Source of the DNA: Chrysochromulina tobinii
Lineage: Eukaryota; Haptophyta; Prymnesiales; Chrysochromulinaceae
DNA length: 30,974 bases
Assembly: GCA_001275005.1 (NCBI GenBank)
Contig: JWZX01002551.1
Location: forward strand, 1-30,974
Reading direction: 5' to 3'
Part shown: positions 26,278-30,974 of the stretch, piece after piece
Position numbering within the stretch: the first letter of the stretch is position 1
How the letters are laid out: the number at the start of each line of letters is the position of its first letter
Notes under the pieces: generated by a model
Told to the model about the DNA's origin: nothing
The model's input: only the letters and a program-made list of their open reading frames with translations
Databases searched by the model: none
Made by a program: the position numbers and the translations under genes

Positions 26278-27775
26278 TCACGTCGGACAGGTTGATGAAC
26301 ATCTCGGGTGGGTCATGCCGGGCCTGCTGATGGGATGGTCAGTAGTACGCGCCGAACGAGCTCTTGCACGGAGCAGCACCACATTTGTCTTGCGCTTCTC
26401 CGTACCGTTGACCAGCCTCATCGCGTCCTCCCCGATCGCCGGTGTCATCACGTAGTGATCTTGGGGGCCACAGCGGCAGCACAGGTACAGCACAGGCTCG
26501 GCACGGGAGCCCTCCATGAGGTCTGCGACCAGGTAAGTCCACGCGGAGGACGAGAGGGAGAGAAAGTAGGCTGCCCGGCTCGCCAGATACAAATTCACCG
26601 ATGCGATGACGCCCTCCGAGGTCCTTGTTGCGCCCGGGGGAGATGGCGCCCTCGGAGGTCGATGATAAGGTCGATGCGCCCATGTGGTGCGATCCTGGGT
26701 GCGAACCTCCACGCATCACCCAGCTGTCGTGATCGGAGCGCTCATTCTCTGTCGCGAGCACCCGCATGTTCTTGCTCCGACTGCCACCACCGCTGCTGCG
26801 ACTGCTGCGACTGCTGCTGGTGCTGCTGCCTCCACCACCGCTGCTGCTCTGCCCGTCGCTTGCACGCGCCCTTCTGAGGACTGTGCTTGTTCCCTCTGCA
26901 TCTTGATCAAACGTCAAGAAGCGGTTGTACGCTGCCTGAGAGGATGTCCCAAGTACAACGATATGCGGCGGCGGCAGGAGCTGTGTCGCCACCGCGAGGG
27001 CGAGAGGGGCATACGTAGCCTCCTTCGGCCAGCCATGCCCGTGCGCAGTGAGCTCTGCACGCTTCTCTGCTGAATCACGCACAAACACCCCGAGGTACGC
27101 TCGGCCAGGAGCGCGCGCGCGCACACACTCGCCGATTTGCGCTACCCATGCTCTTGGACGGAAGAGGAACCGGAGCGATTCGGATCGCAGCATCGCAAAC
27201 GTCTCGTTCTCTAGTTGGCTTGCGTTCGCAGCTCCTGTAGTGGCCGCTCGTGGACGCTTCCGATGTAAGCTCGGCCATCGGGGGGCGGTGAAGCTCGACA
27301 GAGGCAGATGCATGAAGTTCTGAGACGTAAAGTGGTGGGAAGCGAGGCCCTCAACTCCCCACGTTGCGCGATGGCCAATCCTCTTTAAGACCGGAACCTC
27401 GTCAGACAAGGGCGTTCCTTCGCAATCGTTCCATCGAAGATAGTAGCACTCCAGCGTAAAGGGTGGCCGGTCACACCAGCGGGTGGCAAGGCTCGAGTTT
27501 GCGGAGCTAGGCGACGGCACCGCATGAAGCACGCGGCCTGCCTGCACTGCTGCGGCCAAGGCGATCGCCCAGTAGTTGGAGGACCATCCAAGGCCAGCAC
27601 CGCCGAGGTTGTCGTGCACTAGGAGCAGCCGATCACAGCGCGTGCCAAATTGATTGGCTACGATCGCTGCTGCGCGCAACATACGCGGCCATGTGTCCAA
27701 CGTGGGCGGCTGCCGCTCGTTTGCCGCCGCTTCGCGCGCCGGCAAACCCACGGGTGGAAACATTGGACACGCCAT
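26278..27775 (-). CDS. Fucosyltransferase-like glycosyltransferase, two exons inferred
   Basis: Exon 1 (to 26720) carries LLLVHDNLGGAGLGW, an N-terminal Gly-rich block, and YLGVFVRDSAEKRAEL (residues 240-255 counted from 27814), which resembles the GVHxRRxDK nucleotide-sugar motif of GT23/O-fucosyltransferase-type enzymes. IVVLGTSSQAAYNRFL (285-300) is the next beta-alpha unit. A Ser/Gly-rich low-complexity stretch follows. The expected C-terminal block, VNLYLASRAAYFLS...SSAW, then LVADLM, is in another frame; an intron 26719-26614 (GTGATG...CGGAG, phase 0, 106 nt) joins ...SDHDSW|GVIASV... and gives about 463 residues. Start: Met 27775 has a better context (AAAATGG) than 27814. These enzymes transfer fucose in the secretory pathway; donor and acceptor here are not established, and no clear signal anchor is seen. 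Confidence 0.6.
26614..26719 (-). other. Inferred intron (106 nt) in the glycosyltransferase gene
   Basis: Needed to bring the conserved C-terminal block into frame. The donor is TGG|GTGATG and the acceptor CTCGGAG|GGCGTC. Inside the intron an almost identical word, GACCTCCGAGGGCGCCATC, duplicates the acceptor region GACCTCGGAGGGCGTCATC, 37 bp apart. A single frameshift is the alternative explanation. Confidence 0.5.
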
Positions 27776-28194
27776 TTTACCGGTTGCTCGTAGCCGCATG
27801 TGTGAAGAATGCATGTGAAGAACATTTTGTGTTTAATTGCATGCTAAAATGATATGAATCGCTCAAGGAGAATTGTCTCCTTCCCTGAATCCGCACGAGC
27901 ATGACGGCTCCTCACGGCGTCGCTGATTTTCGCTGATGCCTGTGATCAAGATGTTCCTCTATCTCATGTGTGTGCTCGCGCGGGATGCCTGTCCGGCTAT
28001 GTGCAGCTCTGCGGCAACGAGGCAAAATGATCTCTCAGACTCCCTCGGAAGCGCCGCGTGCCCCCCCCCCCCAAATTTACGTTGTTTCGTTACGTTTGGT
28101 GTGTCTTCATATGAATGACCAACCGTTGGTGGACTCCTTCTTCACCTATACCGGCCATCGCTGTGGTGCAGCCTCCGCAGCTGCTGCTGCCGCA
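27776..28194. promoter_or_regulatory. Divergent intergenic region
   Basis: This separates the starts of the glycosyltransferase (minus) and the ankyrin gene (plus), so it should hold both promoters. I see no TATA box or other defined element. A C run of ten occurs at about 28063-28072. In-frame sequence upstream of the ankyrin start (from 27970) is probably 5' UTR. Confidence 0.4.
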
Positions 28195-29559
28195 ATGGCC
28201 CCGAAGGGCAAGCCGCCGCCGGAGCCGGAGCCACCGCCGGAAGTGCCAGGCTGGGAGCCTCCTCCCGTCAACCCGCTCAATGCGTGCGATGCTAAGGGCG
28301 AGCACCCGCTCGTGACCGCTGCAGTTCACGGCCGCATAGAGGTGATGAGCAAATTGCTGGCCGAGGGTGTGTCGGCAGATGTGCAGAATGCCGCCGGACT
28401 TTCGCCGCTCATGGCAGCATGCCAAAATGGGCATCTCGCTGTCGTCACCTTCCTGCTTCGTGCGAATGCGACTGTCGACCTCACCGGCGGCCCCTCTTGC
28501 TGCACTGCGCTGATGTGGGCCGCTCGGGGCGGCTTCCGCGCATGCTGTGAGGCGTTGATTGAGGCAGGCGCCAACCCGGGACTAGAGGACGCGTACGGTG
28601 AGACGGCGGCGTCGGCCGCGCACCGATACGAGACCGAGGCTAAGCTCACCTGCTGCGACTTTGAGGACTGGTTCGGCTCGATGCTCAGGCGTGCGGCCGC
28701 GATCGAGGCCGAGCCGGCGCCACAGAGGCCCATGTACCCGCAGCGCGGCGATGTGGACATCGAGGCATACCACCGCTCGACGGAGACCGGCAAGATGCTC
28801 TGGCGGCCGGGCGAGTGGATGTACCAGAAGCGCCCGGCCGGCGGTCCCGTCCTGCACGTCTCGCGGCCACGGCCCTATTCGTCGACCGGGTACAGGGTGC
28901 CTCCGACCGCGTACAGGCCAGATGTAGAACGTTTCACGATCGGCCCCCCTGGCTACCAGAGCCTCAAAGGGTTCACGGTGCTGTCGGGCGAGTCGTTCGC
29001 CTCGCAGGACAAGCTACGACCGCTCTCCGCCGGACACTACCAGAGCTCGGTGCTTGCCGGTCGCCTCGCCGTCGAGCGCAATACGCTCAACCCGCAGCAG
29101 TTTGTGGATGACGTGGCGTCCACGCAGCAGAGCATGCGTAAGAGCATCGTGAATGCGGCCGTCTCCGTGCGCTCGTACAAGGAGCAGGAGGTGCACATTG
29201 GCAACAAGTTCCCCGCGGCGCCCACGCGCATCGGAAGCGCCCCAATACACGTGGCGGCGGGTACCGCGTACGGCAGCGCGCCTGTCTACTCATCAGGGCT
29301 GCAACGCGCCTGGATGAGTACCCCATCAGCGGCGGCGACGCTGTGGCCGATGGTCGAGCCCTCGGGCCTCGATAAGCAGCTCGATGCGTCGACCGTTTGG
29401 AAGCCCTCCAAGCACTCGCTCTTCACCATCCTTCAGAAGCGCTCAGACGAGCTCAAGCCGCCGCCCGAGCCCGAGCCCCCGCCCCCGCCGCCGCCCGAGC
29501 CACCGCCGGATCCCAAGGCCAAGGGCAAGGGAGGAAAGGAGCCACCAAAGAAAAAGTGA
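28195..29559 (+). CDS. Ankyrin-repeat protein with Pro/Glu-rich ends
   Basis: 454 residues from Met at 28195 (GCAATGGCC, good context); the frame is open to 27970, but that part is low in coding character. Residues 35-147 are three ankyrin repeats: EHPLVTAAVHGRIEVMSKLL, GLSPLMAACQNGHLAVVTFL and TALMWAARGGFRACCEALIE with EAGANP. A long middle part rich in Tyr, Arg and Pro follows, with GEWMYQKRP, YSSTGYRVPPTAYRPDVERF and GPPGYQSLKGF; I do not recognise it, though this style is seen in axonemal and cytoskeletal proteins (weak inference). The protein begins APKGKPPPEPEPPPE and ends with a matching PPPEPEPPP and Lys-rich tail, so it is bracketed by similar Pro/Glu/Lys segments. Ankyrin repeats bind protein partners; the partner is unknown. 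Confidence 0.82.
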   Translation: MAPKGKPPPEPEPPPEVPGWEPPPVNPLNACDAKGEHPLVTAAVHGRIEVMSKLLAEGVSADVQNAAGLSPLMAACQNGHLAVVTFLLRANATVDLTGGPSCCTALMWAARGGFRACCEALIEAGANPGLEDAYGETAASAAHRYETEAKLTCCDFEDWFGSMLRRAAAIEAEPAPQRPMYPQRGDVDIEAYHRSTETGKMLWRPGEWMYQKRPAGGPVLHVSRPRPYSSTGYRVPPTAYRPDVERFTIGPPGYQSLKGFTVLSGESFASQDKLRPLSAGHYQSSVLAGRLAVERNTLNPQQFVDDVASTQQSMRKSIVNAAVSVRSYKEQEVHIGNKFPAAPTRIGSAPIHVAAGTAYGSAPVYSSGLQRAWMSTPSAAATLWPMVEPSGLDKQLDASTVWKPSKHSLFTILQKRSDELKPPPEPEPPPPPPPEPPPDPKAKGKGGKEPPKKK

Positions 29560-30510
29560 TGGTGCTAGGGTTTTCCAAAGCGCATCCGCATGTGCAACTT
29601 CTCGCCACACGCCAGTCTACAGTGCGCCATTAACGATAAGTGACCGTGTCTAGCCTCTAGGGCCTTCCATAGCGCATACAGCATCTCCGTTTGTCCGTTA
29701 CAGGGAGTGGATTTGTTTTGTTATTCCGAGAAATTCAATTGAAGAAATTATGTGAGATTTTTGAGCTCTTGATGTCGGCGACACGGGGTGACGGCGAATT
29801 TGTTTTCACTGGGTCGGGAATCGACTCACGAGTGTGTCCCAAGCATGTCCGCGGTCACCCACTTGTGCCTTTTAGATTTAGTGGGTCCAGAAAGGGGGTA
29901 GGTCCGGTCCAGCCAGCGCAGGGGGTCGTACTGTACATGTTCGTTGTATGTGAACCTTCGCCGGACCGTTGACTTGGGAGATGTTTGTGAACCTTGTGCG
30001 CGGGTGGACCGCGACGATGATTCTTCCTGACGAAAAGACGAGCGCGGGGGTACCGCGACGGGTGTGGTGAGCGCGGGGGGACCGCAAAGCGACGGAGTGC
30101 AGGTTCACGACGAGAGAGCGCGGGGGCACCCCGTCACTTTCACGCGTCGACTTGAATGACTCGAGTGTTTCACGCGTTTCTTTATTGCAAAGGAATATTT
30201 AATTCCTCTACTGTAGAGATTCCGCTCGCATCTCCCAAAGCTCCCGCAAAAAGCTCTCCAAGGAAAACGCCCAGCATGGCCGCAAGTACTTAATATTGGG
30301 CCGAACGCGACGAGGAAAAAGAGGCGCTCGCACTCGGCAATACGATACAAATGATTCGAATGCATTCAAGAACAAACGGAGAAGCACAGCAAGTGACGGT
30401 CCGGCGCAAAAGAGGCGGGAAGCGCGCAGCGAAACGGATGAATCAAGTGATCGTGCTGAACCTGCACTCTGAGGCAGGCACGTCGAGACGAACGATACCC
30501 ATACCTCGGT
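29560..30510. other. Intergenic region with a short G-rich quasi-repeat
   Basis: No supported gene. Between about 29995 and 30135 the word GCGCGGG(G/T)GGACCGC or a near form recurs four times: near 29998, 30040, 30070 and 30118. The words GTGAACCTT and TGAACCTTGTGCG also repeat near 29950 and 29990. The (-) frames of 60-113 codons here have no domains. Confidence 0.35.
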
Positions 30511-30512
30511 AA

Positions 30513-30559
30513 GACGCACACACGCGCACACGCACACATACGCATGCACACACGCACAG
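30513..30559. repeat. (CA)n / (CG)n microsatellite
   Basis: An imperfect CACACA/CGCACA dinucleotide tract, interrupted by ATACGCATG. It explains the Val/Cys-Ala-Cys periodic antisense frames across it. Confidence 0.9.
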
Positions 30560-30566
30560 CCTCGAC

Positions 30567-30845
30567 GTCTGCTCGCATGGCAAAACTGCCGGCGAGCAGG
30601 CGGCTAGGCGTGCCTCCGTCGTTCCACCACACAAACCTCGTGCTCACCTCGCTCGCAGCGTGACAGGGAGAGTCGAATCAGCAGCAGCAGCGGCAGCAAG
30701 ACCGTCTGCTCGCATGGCAACACTGCCGGCGAGCGGGCGGCTAGGCGTGCCTCCGTCGATCCTCCACGAACTGGAAACATCGGACGTTACGTCTGATCGC
30801 CTCGCTCGCAGCGTGACGGGGAGAACGGAATCAGCGGTGGTCGCT
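30567..30845 (+). repeat. Direct duplication, 137-bp period
   Basis: TCTGCTCGCATGGCAA.ACTG with CCGGCGAGC.GGCGGCTAGG and CGTGCCTCCGTCG occurs at about 30568-30616 and again at 30705-30753. CTCGCTCGCAGCGTGAC and GGGAGA..GAATCAGC end each unit near 30647-30682 and 30801-30835. The second copy is about 15-20 bp longer in the middle. Each copy contains an ATG in the same context (30577 and 30714). Confidence 0.85.
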
Positions 30846-30974
30846 CCCCGACCGTCGCCGTCGCTGCCACCGCCCTCGAGTCACCCACCACCATCCCGCC
30901 CCCGCCGTCGCCGTCGCCGCCGCCACCGCCCGTTCGCCCGCCTTCGCCTGCACCGCCGTCGCTCCCCCACCGTC
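30714..30974 (+). CDS. Possible N-terminus of a Pro/Arg-rich protein, runs off the right edge
   Basis: From ATG 30714 (CGCATGGCA) the frame stays open for 87 codons to the end of the window. It begins MATLPASGRLGVPPSILHEL and turns into a Pro/Ser- then Arg-rich low-complexity stretch. The paired ATG in the first repeat copy (30577) opens only 28 codons before a stop at 30661-30663. Low complexity and CCG/CGC content make long open frames likely by chance, and another frame here would give a Pro-Ser-rich wall-protein-like stretch. No domain is visible, so this may not be a gene. Confidence 0.3.
   Translation, partial: MATLPASGRLGVPPSILHELETSDVTSDRLARSVTGRTESAVVAPRPSPSLPPPSSHPPPSRPRRRRRRRHRPFARLRLHRRRSPTV

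Overview
The window reads as nuclear DNA of a GC-rich, gene-dense microbial eukaryote with few introns. It is most likely an alga with a secondary plastid, and a haptophyte is my best guess. The evidence is: GT-AG introns inside otherwise long open frames; an ABC1/UbiB kinase whose N-terminus looks like a signal peptide followed by a transit-like segment; eukaryotic families (SLC35A nucleotide-sugar transporter, METTL24-like methyltransferase, PC-esterase, fucosyltransferase-like enzyme); and no bacterial operon or ribosome-binding-site structure. The taxon is inferred; no marker gene is present.

Layout. 1-597 (+): 3' end of an FkbM-type methyltransferase. 1126-2235 (+): SGNH/PC-esterase-like protein. 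2503-4390 (-): two-exon nucleotide-sugar transporter. 4657-7539 (-): plastid-type ABC1 kinase. 8195-12602 (-): large coiled-coil protein with seven copies of a Trp-rich unit and two C-terminal EF-hands, interrupted by one 1-base frameshift. 12956-13603: foldback element packed with ATACATG words, followed by ACCGG-type repeat modules. 14342-15988 (-): two-exon unknown protein with a C-terminal four-CxxC zinc-binding-like tail, with one 1-base frameshift. 16346-17341 (-): METTL24-like methyltransferase. 17396-17615: short element with 41-bp perfect terminal inverted repeats. 17878-21003 (+): three-domain protein (Gfo/Idh/MocA oxidoreductase, PhyH dioxygenase, FkbM methyltransferase). 21576-23708 (-): coiled-coil protein with an SH3/Tudor-like domain. 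23709-26277: 2.6 kb non-coding stretch, partly an array of diverged repeats in both orientations. 26278-27775 (-): fucosyltransferase-like glycosyltransferase. 28195-29559 (+): ankyrin protein. 30714 to the right edge: start of a possible proline/arginine-rich ORF, next to a 137-bp-period duplication.

How the genes fit together. Six of the eleven complete or well-supported genes point to making or modifying secreted glycans: sugar-nucleotide import into the Golgi, glycosyl transfer, methylation, esterification or de-esterification, and oxidation. They are not an operon, but the density is notable and suits an alga that coats its cells with elaborate polysaccharides or scales.

Most interesting observations. 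(1) Two unrelated genes carry short introns whose ends are direct duplications spanning the AG|GT junction (11 and 16 bp), and both introns are filled with 10-11 bp tandem repeats containing CTGAT, a match to the branch-point consensus YTRAY. This suggests recent intron birth by duplication or by an introner-like element. (2) The oxidoreductase-dioxygenase-methyltransferase fusion. (3) Two foldback/MITE-like families. (4) The seven-repeat EF-hand protein. Single-base frame breaks in two genes may be sequencing errors.
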